NCBI RefSeq assembly: GCF_002440635.1
Contig: NZ_DJUW01000002.1
Location: 285,493 to 349,492 of the forward strand
DNA: 64,000 bases
DNA from: Novosphingobium sp. UBA6272
GTDB lineage: Bacteria > Pseudomonadota > Alphaproteobacteria > Sphingomonadales > Sphingomonadaceae
Direction of reading: 5' to 3'
The position numbers were made by a program, and so were the translations under genes. This document shows, one piece after another, positions 54,370 through 62,754 of the stretch; the stretch's first letter is position 1, and each line of letters starts with the position of its first letter. The notes beneath the pieces were generated by a model. That model was not told where the DNA came from. It was given only the letters and a program-made list of their open reading frames with translations, and ran no database searches.

Positions 54370-55659
54370 ATGGAAACCACGGGTCGCGATCACATCGAGG
54401 CGGTAACGCGCGGCCATATCAATTCCGGCAAGATCGACCTGTTCAAGCAGATTGGTGTCGACCTGATCATGGGTGAGCGATCAGGCTGCGACGTGTACGA
54501 TATCTCGGGCGCGAAATATCTTGACGTGCTGTGCGATGGTTCGACCTACAATTTCGGTCACCGCAATCCAGAGATCGTCGATACGCTCAAGGCAGCCCTC
54601 GACCGGGTCGATATCGGTTGCCAGTTTCTGGCCTCAAGAGAGCGTGCGCTGCTGGCCGAAGACATCGTTCGCACCAGCCCCGAGGGGCTGAGCCATGTCC
54701 ATTTCATCGCCAGCGGCAGCGAGGCCAACGACGCCGCGATCAAGGCTGCGCGCTTCGCCACCGGGCGGCGCAAGATCGTTTCGATTGCCAAGAGCTTCCA
54801 CGGCGTAACGGGGCTGGCGGCCAATGCGAGCGACAAGGCCTTCTGGCAGCCCTTCAATACTGGCCGGAACGCCGATGATTTCGTGACAGTCGCCTGGAAC
54901 GATCTGGGGCAGATGGCCGATGCGTTGGCCGGTGACGACGTCGCCGCGGTGCTGATCGAAACGGTGCCGGCGACGCTGGGTTGGCCGATCCCGTCGGATG
55001 ACTATCACGCCGGGGTCAAGGCGCTGTGCGAGCGCCACGGCGCGTTGCTGATCATGGATGAAATCCAGACCGGTCTGGGGCGAAGCGGCCACCTGTGGGG
55101 GCTGGAGCGCTGGGGCGCCCGGCCCGACATCATGGTGGTAGCAAAGGGCATCGGCGGCGGGATCTATCCCTTTGCCTATCTGGCCATGATCGAACGGGCA
55201 GCGTCCTGGACGCGCGAAGCTCCGCTTGCCATGCCTTCGACCTTCGGCGGCAGCGAACTGGGCTGCGTTGTCGCGCGCAAGGTGCTGGCACTGGCAAGCG
55301 CCGACGCCACCCTTGCCCACGTGCGGGAAATGGCCGCGCTGCTGGGTGCAGGCTTCGACCGGCTCAAGGCCCGGTTCCCCGAGCAGCTGTTGGAGGTTCG
55401 CCAGCTCGGCCTCGCCGCGGGGCTCAAATTTGCCGATCCGGCGGGCGGTGTGAAGATGATGCGATCGCTGTTCCGCCACGGTGTGCTGGCATTGTTCGCG
55501 GGTTACGATCCATCGGTCGTCCAGCTGAAACCACCGCTGGTCATAACTGCCGCGCAGATTGGCCTGCTGCTCGATGCGCTCGCCAAGGCTATCGGCGAAA
55601 TGGATGAACCACTGCCATTCGCGCAAGGCATGGGCGCGCTGGATGCGCTGCATTCCTGA
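54370..55659 (+). CDS. Class III PLP-dependent aminotransferase
   Basis: 429 residues from the ATG at 54370. Class III signs are FIASGSEANDAAIKAARFATGRRKIVSI (phosphate-binding SGSEAN), LLIMDEIQTGLGRSGHLWGLE (Asp for the ring N) and VVAKGIGGGIYP with the Schiff-base Lys. FDAs such as ornithine, GABA or omega-amino acid aminotransferases share these, so the amino donor is not fixed. It stands alone on the plus strand between the AraC gene and a very strong terminator. Confidence 0.87.
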   Translation: METTGRDHIEAVTRGHINSGKIDLFKQIGVDLIMGERSGCDVYDISGAKYLDVLCDGSTYNFGHRNPEIVDTLKAALDRVDIGCQFLASRERALLAEDIVRTSPEGLSHVHFIASGSEANDAAIKAARFATGRRKIVSIAKSFHGVTGLAANASDKAFWQPFNTGRNADDFVTVAWNDLGQMADALAGDDVAAVLIETVPATLGWPIPSDDYHAGVKALCERHGALLIMDEIQTGLGRSGHLWGLERWGARPDIMVVAKGIGGGIYPFAYLAMIERAASWTREAPLAMPSTFGGSELGCVVARKVLALASADATLAHVREMAALLGAGFDRLKARFPEQLLEVRQLGLAAGLKFADPAGGVKMMRSLFRHGVLALFAGYDPSVVQLKPPLVITAAQIGLLLDALAKAIGEMDEPLPFAQGMGALDALHS

Positions 55660-55687
55660 TCGCGCGCGCACCCGATCAGGAATGCAG
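55648..55687. terminator. Bidirectional terminator between convergent genes
   Basis: A perfect 15-bp stem (55648-55662 with 55673-55687) and a 10-base loop. The stem contains the last codons and stop of the plus-strand aminotransferase and ends 5 bp before the stop of the Dabb gene. It is the longest perfect hairpin noticed in the window, although no T-tract follows. Confidence 0.7.
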
Positions 55688-55692
55688 TCGGA

Positions 55693-55983
55693 TCAAACCG
55701 TGTAGTGGACCCTTGCCACGGCTTCTCCCAGGGGAACAAATTGCTGCGCGAAGGCAATATGGTCGGGATGACCGGCGTAGCCGCGCATTGCGGCCTCATC
55801 CGCGAAATCGATCACCAGGGCATAGTCCCAGGTGCCTTCCATCAGCTTCAGGTTCGGACCGAACTCGAAACGGTGGATACCGGGAACAACGCTTGAAATC
55901 GCGGCAAAACCCTCGCCAACCCGGACGATGTCTTCAGCGGTGACTTCGGGTTTGAATTTCACCATCGTGATCTGTCGGATCAT
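55693..55983 (-). CDS. Dabb-family (stress-responsive alpha-beta barrel) protein
   Basis: 96 residues. MIRQITMVKFKPEVTAEDIVRVGEGFAAISSVVPGI and WDYALVIDFADEAAMRGYAGHPDH are the standard Dabb blocks. These small dimeric barrels are often found beside catabolic enzymes, some acting as cyclases or lyases. It starts 10 bp after the aminotransferase stop and ends that operon. Confidence 0.87.
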   Translation of the reverse strand: MIRQITMVKFKPEVTAEDIVRVGEGFAAISSVVPGIHRFEFGPNLKLMEGTWDYALVIDFADEAAMRGYAGHPDHIAFAQQFVPLGEAVARVHYTV

Positions 55984-55993
55984 GTCACTCTCC

Positions 55994-57358
55994 TCAGGCG
56001 ACGCTTTTGAGCGCCTTGGTAACTGCAGCGGCGATGCGGTCGATCTCGTCGCGGGTCACCACCAGCGGCGGGGCAATCAGCAGGATGTTGCAGCGCCCGG
56101 GCACGGTGTTGGTATTGCGGCCCAGGATCACCCCGTCACCCATGCAACTTGCCAGGATCTGCATGATCTTGGCTTCGCCGAGCGGCACCTTGCTTTCGCG
56201 GTCTTCGACAAGTTCAATCCCCGTGAGCATGCCCAGCCCGCGAATCTCGCCGACATGGGGGTGCTGGCCCAATTCGCGGCCCAGCACATCGCGCACATGG
56301 TCGCCCTGCTCACGGGCATTGCCCGCCAGACCTTCGCGCTCCACGATCGCGATCGCCTCCAGCGCGATCGCCGCGCCAACCGGATGACCGCCGAACGTGT
56401 TGATCTGGCGCAAGTGCCGCATGCTGTCCGGCGCGCCGTCGAAGCCGGTGAAGACATGGTCCTTCACCACCGTCGCGCCCATCGGGAAGTAGCCGCTCGA
56501 AAGCCCCTTGGCGAAAGTGTAAATATCCGCCTCGGTCGCCCAGTGCTCATAACCGAACATGGTCCCGAGCCGGCCGAAACCGGAGACGACCTCGTCGAAG
56601 ATCAGCAAGACGCCGTACCGATCGCAGATCTGGCGGACCAGCGGCAGGTAATTGTCCGGGGGCACGATAACCCCGCCGCCCGACATCATCGGCTCCATGA
56701 TCACTGCGGCCACCGTATTGGCGCCTTCGTGGATGATTGCCTCTTCAAGCAGGCGGGCGCACTCTGCGCCGTGTTCCAGCGTGCTCAGCTTGGGATGGGC
56801 GCGGAACGGGTAGGGCGGCATGACGTGCACGAAGCCCGCCGGTCCAGGCTCCGATCCGGTCTTGCGCTCGGCCTGGCCGGTGGCAGCCATCGCGCCGGCC
56901 GTGTTGCCGTGATATGCCCGATAGCGTGAGATGATCTTGTAGCGGTTGTCGCCTGGCTTACCGTTCTGCAGATGATACTGCCGGGCAATCTTGAATGCGG
57001 CTTCATTGGCTTCCGAACCGCTCGACGAAAAATAGCTGTGGCACTTGAAGCCCAGCATTGTCTGCATCTTTTCGGCAAGCGCCAGCGTGGGCTCACAGGC
57101 CATGACCGGCGCCAGGTAGTTGAGTTGCTCCATTTGCCGCGCAGCGATTTCGGCGATTTCGCGTCGGCCATAGCCTATGTTGACGCACCACAACCCAGCC
57201 AGCCCGTCGAGCAGCTGCGCACCATTGTTCATGGTCAGCGTGCAGCCCTTGGCAGACTGCATCTGCGGCGGCGTGGTTCCTCGCAGCGCGGCGTGCTGGG
57301 TCAGCGGACGCCATAGCTGGTCGGGATAATCGGCGGTCATGCTTTGCGCGTTGTCCAT
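55994..57358 (-). CDS. Class III aminotransferase (omega-transaminase/Tpa-like)
   Basis: 454 residues from the ATG at 57358. It has LWRPLTQHAALRG at the N-terminus, YFSSSGSEANEAAFKIARQYH, RYRAYHGNTAGAMAATGQ, LLIFDEVVSGFGRLG and TFAKGLSSGYFPMGA (PLP Lys). This matches omega-amino acid:pyruvate and taurine:pyruvate aminotransferases. It follows the TPP enzyme by 11 bp and precedes the Dabb gene by 10 bp. Substrate could be an omega-amino acid or amine; the neighbour is not a clear Xsc, so a taurine role is not supported. Confidence 0.87.
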   Translation of the reverse strand: MDNAQSMTADYPDQLWRPLTQHAALRGTTPPQMQSAKGCTLTMNNGAQLLDGLAGLWCVNIGYGRREIAEIAARQMEQLNYLAPVMACEPTLALAEKMQTMLGFKCHSYFSSSGSEANEAAFKIARQYHLQNGKPGDNRYKIISRYRAYHGNTAGAMAATGQAERKTGSEPGPAGFVHVMPPYPFRAHPKLSTLEHGAECARLLEEAIIHEGANTVAAVIMEPMMSGGGVIVPPDNYLPLVRQICDRYGVLLIFDEVVSGFGRLGTMFGYEHWATEADIYTFAKGLSSGYFPMGATVVKDHVFTGFDGAPDSMRHLRQINTFGGHPVGAAIALEAIAIVEREGLAGNAREQGDHVRDVLGRELGQHPHVGEIRGLGMLTGIELVEDRESKVPLGEAKIMQILASCMGDGVILGRNTNTVPGRCNILLIAPPLVVTRDEIDRIAAAVTKALKSVA

Positions 57359-57369
57359 TGGCTGTTCCT

Positions 57370-59118
57370 TTATTCCGCCGCGGTCCTGACCCGCATTTCG
57401 ATCATGCCCTGTGTCAGTGGCGATTTGACGCCTTGAGTCACCACGTCGACGAAGGACGAGATATTCTGGTTGTTGTGCAAGGCGCGCTCGATTGCCGAGC
57501 GCAGCTGCGAAGCATCTTCGACTCGCTCGGCATAGGCACCGCCGCCAGAAAAGATCTTGCTGTAATCCATCTTGCGCAGGCTGGTTGCGACGACTTCGCC
57601 CCACATTTCCTTCTGCTGTTCCTGGATCATGCCCCACTGCGCATTGTTGGCGACAAGCAGTGTAACCGGCGCGTTATGGTCGATCGACGTCTCAAGCGGG
57701 GTAACCCCCGGCGAGAGCCCGAGTGAGCCGTCACCCGTCACCAGAACCACGCGCGATTCCGGCGAGGCCATCTTGACCGCAGTGGCATAGGCCGGACCGG
57801 TTCCCATCTGCTCCCACGGACCGGGGTTGATGATCGCCTTGATCTTCTTGCCTTCAAGCGCCCAGATGCTGAGCGCGGTCTCGAACCAGCAGGCGATGTC
57901 GCCGCCGTCGATCACCATGATGTCCTTTTCGCCAAGCGACGACAAAGCCTGGTAGCACAGCGCCACAGGGTGGATTGCCCCTTCGCTGGCATCGAGGTGC
58001 GGGCGATATTGTTCGACGCTTTCGCGCCGGCGCTCGCGGATGGAGGCGGGCCAGTCGGCACCGACCGACATGAGGCCTTCTTCAGCCTCCAGCGCTTTGA
58101 ACAGCATCTTGATGTCGCTGCAGATGCGCGTATCCACCAACATGTTGTCACTCAGCTCACGCGGCGTGGGATTGACCGCGACCATGTGCAAACCAAGCCC
58201 AAACAGCGGCGCCTCACCAAAGTTGAGCGGGAAGTCGAGCCGGCCACCCAGGAACAGCACCAGGTCCACCTCGTCCATCAGGCAGCGTGAACACGGGTTC
58301 TGGTGATAGTCGACGATTCCCATGTTGTTGGGATGCGACATGTCATAGGTCTTGAGATGGGTTGTAGGCACAAAGATCGGCACGTTGTAGCGGGTCGAGA
58401 AGTCCTCCATCTCGCGCTCGGCATGCGCGAACCAGACCCCGGGTCCGGCGATGATGATCGGCTTTTTCGCCTTTGCCAGTAGATCCTTCAGCTCGGCCAC
58501 GTCGTCAGGATTGGGTGCGGGCTTGTGCACCTTGTGGCGCTTTGTATCGAACTTGCGCGCGCCTTCGGGCTGCTCGAGACTGATCTTGCCCGAGAACAGG
58601 AAGTTGGTCGGGATAACCAGCTGCACCGGCCCGGTCGGCTGGTTGACGCAGATGTCATAGGCCTTGTCGAAGAACCAGCCGATCCGCTCCGGCGCGTTCA
58701 CCTCGATCGCATATTTGGTCATGCAGCGGACGACTTCGGCCTGGGGCATTTCCTTGAAGCCCGCATTGTCGAAATTGTTGGTGTTCGAAGAGGCGCTGAT
58801 GAAGATCACCGGATCGCCGACGTAGTAGGCTTCGGCCACTGCCGAGACATAGTTGGTGAAGCCGCTCGGTTCAGCAAGGCAAACGGTTGGCTCGCGCGTC
58901 AGCCGGGCATGGGCAGCCGCCATGAAGCCGGCCTCGAGCTCGTTACGGCAGCCGATGACTTCGATGCCGTATTCCGCGCAGCCCATGTAAATCGGATTGA
59001 TGAACCCGCCGCACAGCGAATAGACGCGCTTGACCCCCTTGTCCGCCATGGCCTTGGCGAGCAGCGTTCCGCCGCTGATCTTGCCGCTAAGCGCCTTCTT
59101 GGTGTTTGCCGCATCCAT
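57370..59118 (-). CDS. Thiamine-pyrophosphate enzyme of the acetolactate synthase type
   Basis: 582 residues from the ATG at 59118 (GGAG eight bases upstream). The N-terminal PYR domain holds the catalytic Glu in VIGCRNELEAGFMAAAHARL. A central domain (KKPIIIAGPGVWFAHAEREM) follows, and the PP domain has VTGDGSLG...ANNAQWGM as the GDG-NN motif. The family covers acetolactate synthase, 2-oxoacid decarboxylases, oxalyl-CoA decarboxylase and sulfoacetaldehyde acetyltransferase; no subtype is clear. First gene of a three-gene operon with an aminotransferase, so it may decarboxylate or condense the 2-oxo acid or aldehyde made by transamination. Confidence 0.82.
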   Translation of the reverse strand: MDAANTKKALSGKISGGTLLAKAMADKGVKRVYSLCGGFINPIYMGCAEYGIEVIGCRNELEAGFMAAAHARLTREPTVCLAEPSGFTNYVSAVAEAYYVGDPVIFISASSNTNNFDNAGFKEMPQAEVVRCMTKYAIEVNAPERIGWFFDKAYDICVNQPTGPVQLVIPTNFLFSGKISLEQPEGARKFDTKRHKVHKPAPNPDDVAELKDLLAKAKKPIIIAGPGVWFAHAEREMEDFSTRYNVPIFVPTTHLKTYDMSHPNNMGIVDYHQNPCSRCLMDEVDLVLFLGGRLDFPLNFGEAPLFGLGLHMVAVNPTPRELSDNMLVDTRICSDIKMLFKALEAEEGLMSVGADWPASIRERRRESVEQYRPHLDASEGAIHPVALCYQALSSLGEKDIMVIDGGDIACWFETALSIWALEGKKIKAIINPGPWEQMGTGPAYATAVKMASPESRVVLVTGDGSLGLSPGVTPLETSIDHNAPVTLLVANNAQWGMIQEQQKEMWGEVVATSLRKMDYSKIFSGGGAYAERVEDASQLRSAIERALHNNQNISSFVDVVTQGVKSPLTQGMIEMRVRTAAE

Positions 59119-59793
59119 CCCGAGATCTCCAAGCTGTCCTGGTTTTTGCCTTTTCCGGCTCCCTCTATCGCCCGCAGCGATCAACGGACACCGGACCAAG
59201 GAATCGTCAGCGAAGGTAGGAAGCGGGCCGTATCCCGTATTATGAATACGCGCCAATGATTTGCTTTTAGACGCCAAGCACATTGGCAGCGCCATCAGTA
59301 GTTAGCCGAAGGGGAAACGCGGATGATTGACCGATTGGAGTCGGCTATAGCCGGAAAGGCGATGGCTCAAGTAACGATGTCAGTTAGCTGGCACATCCCG
59401 CTCCAGGACGTCAGCTATGCAGTGCTATCCTAAACGCTCAATCGCCGGAAGGCTGCGCCCTTGCACGATCGAACTTTCAGCCCTTTCACAAATTTGGAGA
59501 TTGGATGCCGGATCCAAATTCCGAGCTGGTTTACAAGCACACCGTACGCAGTGGACTGCATGGCGTAAGATATTGATATCGAGCTTGAAAATGCCATTTT
59601 TCGGAAAAATGCTGATATGAATTGGCGATGATCCATGGATCATTTGGCAATGTGGCGGACGGGACTTGCACGTCTACCACACTGTAATGCAATACGCTTT
59701 CCTGCATTGACTGCACTTCGCGAGTGATCCATCGTCCATCCTGCCTTCCGCAAGGTCAAACCATGTTCGCCAAGGACTCCAGGAGTCACGAAC
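59119..59793. other. 675-bp region of lower GC without a clear gene
   Basis: Base composition falls between about 59300 and 59700 compared with the neighbours. Short open frames exist on both strands but none has a ribosome site, codon use or motif that supports it. It contains the TPP operon promoter side (dyad at 59236) and, at the far end, the upstream region of the small gene at 59794. It may be part of the integrated element. Confidence 0.5.
59236..59250. promoter_or_regulatory. Dyad upstream of the TPP enzyme operon
   Basis: CGTATT-ATG-AATACG, perfect 6-bp arms with a 3-base spacer, 118 bp before the start. The bases TATCC just before it repeat part of the arm. No candidate regulator is adjacent. 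Confidence 0.35.
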
Positions 59794-60093
59794 ATGGCAG
59801 TTTCTGCAAAAGTACAAGCCTACATTCCCTTCCCGGTTGCTGACTGGATCAGGTCGCGCGCCGAGGAGGCTGAGGTGTCGGTCAGCATCATCGTCCGCGA
59901 CCTGCTGGTTGAGGCGTGGAGGGACGAATACCAGTCGCGAAAGGGGCCTGCCGCGCTCGATCCGGTGCGACAGAACCTGTTCATCACCGTTGCGCTTGAT
60001 GCGATCCTGTCAAGCCTGGGAGATGGCACTCTGAGGCAGCGAACCCACGATGTTTACCGGCGCCGACTGGAGCGGCATGGCTTGTCCGACTGA
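59794..60093 (+). CDS. Small ribbon-helix-helix-like protein beside the integrase
   Basis: 99 residues, preceded by CAGGAG. The N-terminal KVQAYIPFPVADWIRSRAEEAEVSVSIIVRDLLVEAWRDEY has the strand-helix-helix rhythm of RHH DNA-binding proteins. The C-terminal half is charged, with no known motif. It is convergent with the integrase gene (6 bp between stops). It might act as an excisionase-like or regulatory partner, but this is inference from position. Confidence 0.6.
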   Translation: MAVSAKVQAYIPFPVADWIRSRAEEAEVSVSIIVRDLLVEAWRDEYQSRKGPAALDPVRQNLFITVALDAILSSLGDGTLRQRTHDVYRRRLERHGLSD

Positions 60094-60099
60094 GCTGCT

Positions 60100-61254
60100 T
60101 CAAGGCTGACCGCCAGTGCAGAACTTTGCCCAATCGGCCATCATGTCACGGCGCTTGTCGAGGTAGTTGGTGCGCCGATAGGCCGCCTCAACCTTGTTCG
60201 CGACGGTGTGAGCTGGCGCCGCTTCGGCAACCTCGCCTGGGTAGCTGGTCTGTTCTGCAGCCCAGTCGCGAAAGGCTGAGCGAAACCCGTGCACCGTGTA
60301 AGGCAACTCGGCGTAGCGCAGGATCTTGAGCAGCGTCATGTCGGAAAGAGGGCGGCGCACATCGCGTCCCGGGAAGAGCAGGTTGCTGCACGGTGCATGG
60401 AACTGTCTGGCGCGCTCCAGCGCGTCGATCGTGGGTGCGGAAAGGGGAACGGTGTGTTCCTTGCCAACCTTCATCCGGGACGCTGGAATGGTCCAAAGCT
60501 TGGTGCTCAAATCGATCTCATTCCACTTAGCTCCGCGAACTTCTCCCGACCTCGCAGCGGTCAGGATCAGGAACTCCAGGGCGAGCCTGGGCACGCTCAA
60601 ACGCCTGTGAAGATGAGACATGAAGGACGGCACCGCATCATAGGGCATCGCGGCAAAGTGCCCGTCCTTCTTGGGCTGCCGTGGCAGCACGCGGTTGACC
60701 GAGCGCATCGGCGCCTCGGTGGGCCGCATGCCGCTGGCATAGGCCCAGTCGAGCACCACCCCGATCCGCTGCTTGACCCGCCGCGCTGTCTCCGGCTTGT
60801 CCAACCAGATCGGCAGCAGCACCTCGCGGATCAGTGGTCCTTCAATGTCGCTAACCAAACGGCCGCCCAGCAGCGGGAAGGCATAATTCTCCAGGGTGGT
60901 GATCCACTGGTCCTGATGCTTGCCGTTCTTCCAGCCCAACTTCTGTTCAGCATGGACACGCAAAGACGCAGCTTTGAAGGTCAGGATCTCCAGCCTACGC
61001 CGCTTGCGCTCTGCCACCGGATCGATCCCGCGCTGGATGTCGCGGCGCAGTTCGAAGGCTGCATCGCGGGCTTCCTTCAACGAAACCAGCGACAACGAAC
61101 CAAGCCCGATATCCCGCCGTCTGCCGTTCACAGTAGCGCGGAGCTGCCAGTTGCCCTTGTTCGGTCCAGTCAGTTCAAGGAACAGCCCGTCGCCATCGTT
61201 GTAACGTCCAGGTTCCTTGAGGTTTCTAATCTGCAGTGGCGTGAGCTGGCCCAT
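60100..61254 (-). CDS. Tyrosine recombinase, P4-type integrase
   Basis: 384 residues. The N-terminal DUF4102-like arm-binding domain (LTPLQIRNLKEPGRYNDGDGLFLEL) is followed by a core-binding domain. The catalytic set includes Arg in LTAARSGEVRGAKW, His-x-x-Arg in HGFRSAFRDWAAE, a second His in APAHTVANKVEAAYRRTNYL, and the Tyr just after it. It looks intact. A tRNA-3'-end-like sequence lies 166 bp before its start (61420), the usual place for an attachment site of this family. Confidence 0.93.
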   Translation of the reverse strand: MGQLTPLQIRNLKEPGRYNDGDGLFLELTGPNKGNWQLRATVNGRRRDIGLGSLSLVSLKEARDAAFELRRDIQRGIDPVAERKRRRLEILTFKAASLRVHAEQKLGWKNGKHQDQWITTLENYAFPLLGGRLVSDIEGPLIREVLLPIWLDKPETARRVKQRIGVVLDWAYASGMRPTEAPMRSVNRVLPRQPKKDGHFAAMPYDAVPSFMSHLHRRLSVPRLALEFLILTAARSGEVRGAKWNEIDLSTKLWTIPASRMKVGKEHTVPLSAPTIDALERARQFHAPCSNLLFPGRDVRRPLSDMTLLKILRYAELPYTVHGFRSAFRDWAAEQTSYPGEVAEAAPAHTVANKVEAAYRRTNYLDKRRDMMADWAKFCTGGQP

Positions 61255-61419
61255 GATCGATCATCCTGTTCCGCCCCCACAATCTCCCCCACACTCCAAG
61301 CCGGATTTAGGGAGATTATTGAGAACAATATAAGAACATGGAAAGCGCAATCAAGACCAAAAATCCGCAGAAATCTGCGGCTTTCCGGGATCAATCGGGC
61401 TTTCCTGGGATGATATAGC

Positions 61420-61440
61420 TGGCGGAGCGGGAGGGATTCA
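61420..61440. other. Attachment-site-like sequence near the integrase
   Basis: TGGCGGAGCGGGAGGGATTCA resembles the reverse complement of the 3' end of a tRNA-Ser/Leu gene (acceptor stem and part of the T arm), but no tRNA body follows. Its first 16 bases recur exactly at 41178-41193 in the same orientation. The rest of 61255-61577 holds only the C-rich stretch at 61271 and nothing else recognisable. Confidence 0.45.
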
Positions 61441-61577
61441 ATGTACATTGTAAATGAACGTTAAATCTCTTCATTTCTGTTTGAGCCATACATTCGGCCA
61501 TAAGTTTAGCGACTGCGCCAGCATGATTCCATCATCCCGGTTGCATTCCGGTGCCGAGCGGGTGAAGCTGTCCGATC

Positions 61578-61943
61578 ATGAACTCGCTTTTGGCCGTATC
61601 GACGTTGTCCGGACCCAGCCAGCCGCTGGCGGCGGTGCAGTGGGTTGCGGATCTGTTATTGGGGCCGTTCAGCACTGCAATTGCGGTGATTGCTGTTGCT
61701 GGACTAGGGCTCTCGCTGCTCGGTGGCAGGCTGCCAGCGCGGCGCGGGGTGATGATCGTGCTGGGCTGCTTCATCCTGTTCGGCGCGCCGAGCATTGCGC
61801 GCGAGCTGATGGGCCTGGCTGGACGAGACGGCGGTCCATACGCCGCGCCGGACCAGTCCCCGGCTGCCCCGATCCCACCGCCAGCACCGCTGCCGCCGCA
61901 GCCCGATCCTTACGCCGGGGCAGCTATGCCAAACGGTCAGTGA
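61578..61943 (+). CDS. Orphan TrbC/VirB2-type pilin-like protein
   Basis: 121 residues. Two hydrophobic helices (VQWVADLLLGPFSTAIAVIAVAGLGLSLLGG and GVMIVLGCFILFGAPSIARELMG) with the GP-A/IAV-G pattern of VirB2/TrbC conjugative pilins, then a Pro-rich tail. In complete systems virB3 and virB4 follow; here the next DNA is a transposase element and a toxin gene. It is probably the stranded first gene of a type IV secretion operon. Confidence 0.65.
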   Translation: MNSLLAVSTLSGPSQPLAAVQWVADLLLGPFSTAIAVIAVAGLGLSLLGGRLPARRGVMIVLGCFILFGAPSIARELMGLAGRDGGPYAAPDQSPAAPIPPPAPLPPQPDPYAGAAMPNGQ

Positions 61944-61978
61944 TTGGATTACGGTGGCAGATTACCGTCGATTACGGA

Positions 61979-62676
61979 TTACGGAGAATACGGTGACAGT
62001 GCACATAATTCACCGGCCTGTCGCACCTTTGGCCCCCGCTTACGCGGTTTCGGATCGCGGCCCAAGAGGTTCGACACTTGGTCGAGAAAGGCGGTATCGC
62101 CAAGCGGGCGCCCGGTGCTTTCAGAATTCCGCAAGTCGCTCGATCGTGCCTTGTCGTCTTCCGATTGCAGTAGATCAGCGAAGTTAGGCACCCGCTCCAA
62201 TACCGGTCCTGTTACAGTCAGTCCGTCACCTTGCGCGGGATCGAGCAGGGCGTGTACGCTGGACCAACACCAGTCCTGCGCCCGCGCGACCAGCCGCGCA
62301 CGCACGGGATTGAGTGCTACATAACGCAGGGCCGCCAGCAGGTGCGGCTCGTCCATCGCCAAGCAGCCAAAACGGCCTTGCCAGAAGTGCCCTGTCCGCT
62401 TTTCCCGTGCATGAATCCGTCCGGCATAGGCCCGGTGTACCTTTGACAACTCGGCGCGCAAGGCATCGGTGTGTTCTGGCACAAGGATCAAATGGACGTG
62501 GTTGGGCATCAGCACCCAGCTCCACACCGCCACGCCTTGGGTTGCGCACTGGTGCCCTAGAGATCGCGGTAAGCCGCGTAGTCGCTGTCATCAAAGAACG
62601 TCTGCTGCCGACCGTTCCCGCGCTGGGTAACATGGTGGGGAATGCCGGGAAGGACGAAGCGGGCAAGACGGGCCAT
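61979..62676 (-). pseudogene. REP-associated tyrosine transposase (RAYT), frameshifted
   Basis: From the ATG at 62676 the frame reads MARLARFVLPGIPHHVTQRG, the normal RAYT start, and continues to AAYRDL where a TAG at 62557-62559 stops it. The next base frame continues the same protein without a gap in homology (CATQGVAVWSWVLMPNHVH), so one base has been lost. The catalytic HVH motif and the Tyr in LRYVALNPVRA are in the second part. The family acts on single-stranded REP palindromes. This copy is probably inactive unless programmed frameshifting occurs. Confidence 0.8.
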
Positions 62677-62732
62677 GCGCGTGATGCTCTAACGCCGGAC
62701 AGTAGCTGTCAATTAAGTGCACTGTCACCGTA
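61989..62732. mobile_element. REP-associated transposase element with 22-bp inverted ends
   Basis: TACGGTGACAGTGCAC at 61989-62004 is repeated inverted and without mismatch at 62717-62732. The match extends to 22 bp with one mismatch (to 62010 and from 62711). A Y1 transposase gene fills the interval. Just outside the left end (61948-61984) lie three further ATTACGG units and one ATTACCG, including ATTACGGTGGCAG, a degenerate copy of the end sequence. Confidence 0.7.
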
Positions 62733-62754
62733 ATGTAATTCCATTTACACCCCA

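Noticed and set aside
57370..59118. Sulfoacetaldehyde acetyltransferase (Xsc) of taurine degradation
   Set aside because: The aminotransferase neighbour is suggestive, but the TPP protein shows only general ALS-type motifs, and no taurine uptake, sulfite exporter or Pta gene is present.
59425..59643. Small open frames in the low-GC gap
   Set aside because: Several overlapping frames on both strands, none with a ribosome site or recognisable protein pattern.
61420..61440. tRNA-Ser/Leu gene
   Set aside because: Only about 20 bases at the 3' end resemble a tRNA. There is no T loop, anticodon arm or D arm in the following bases.
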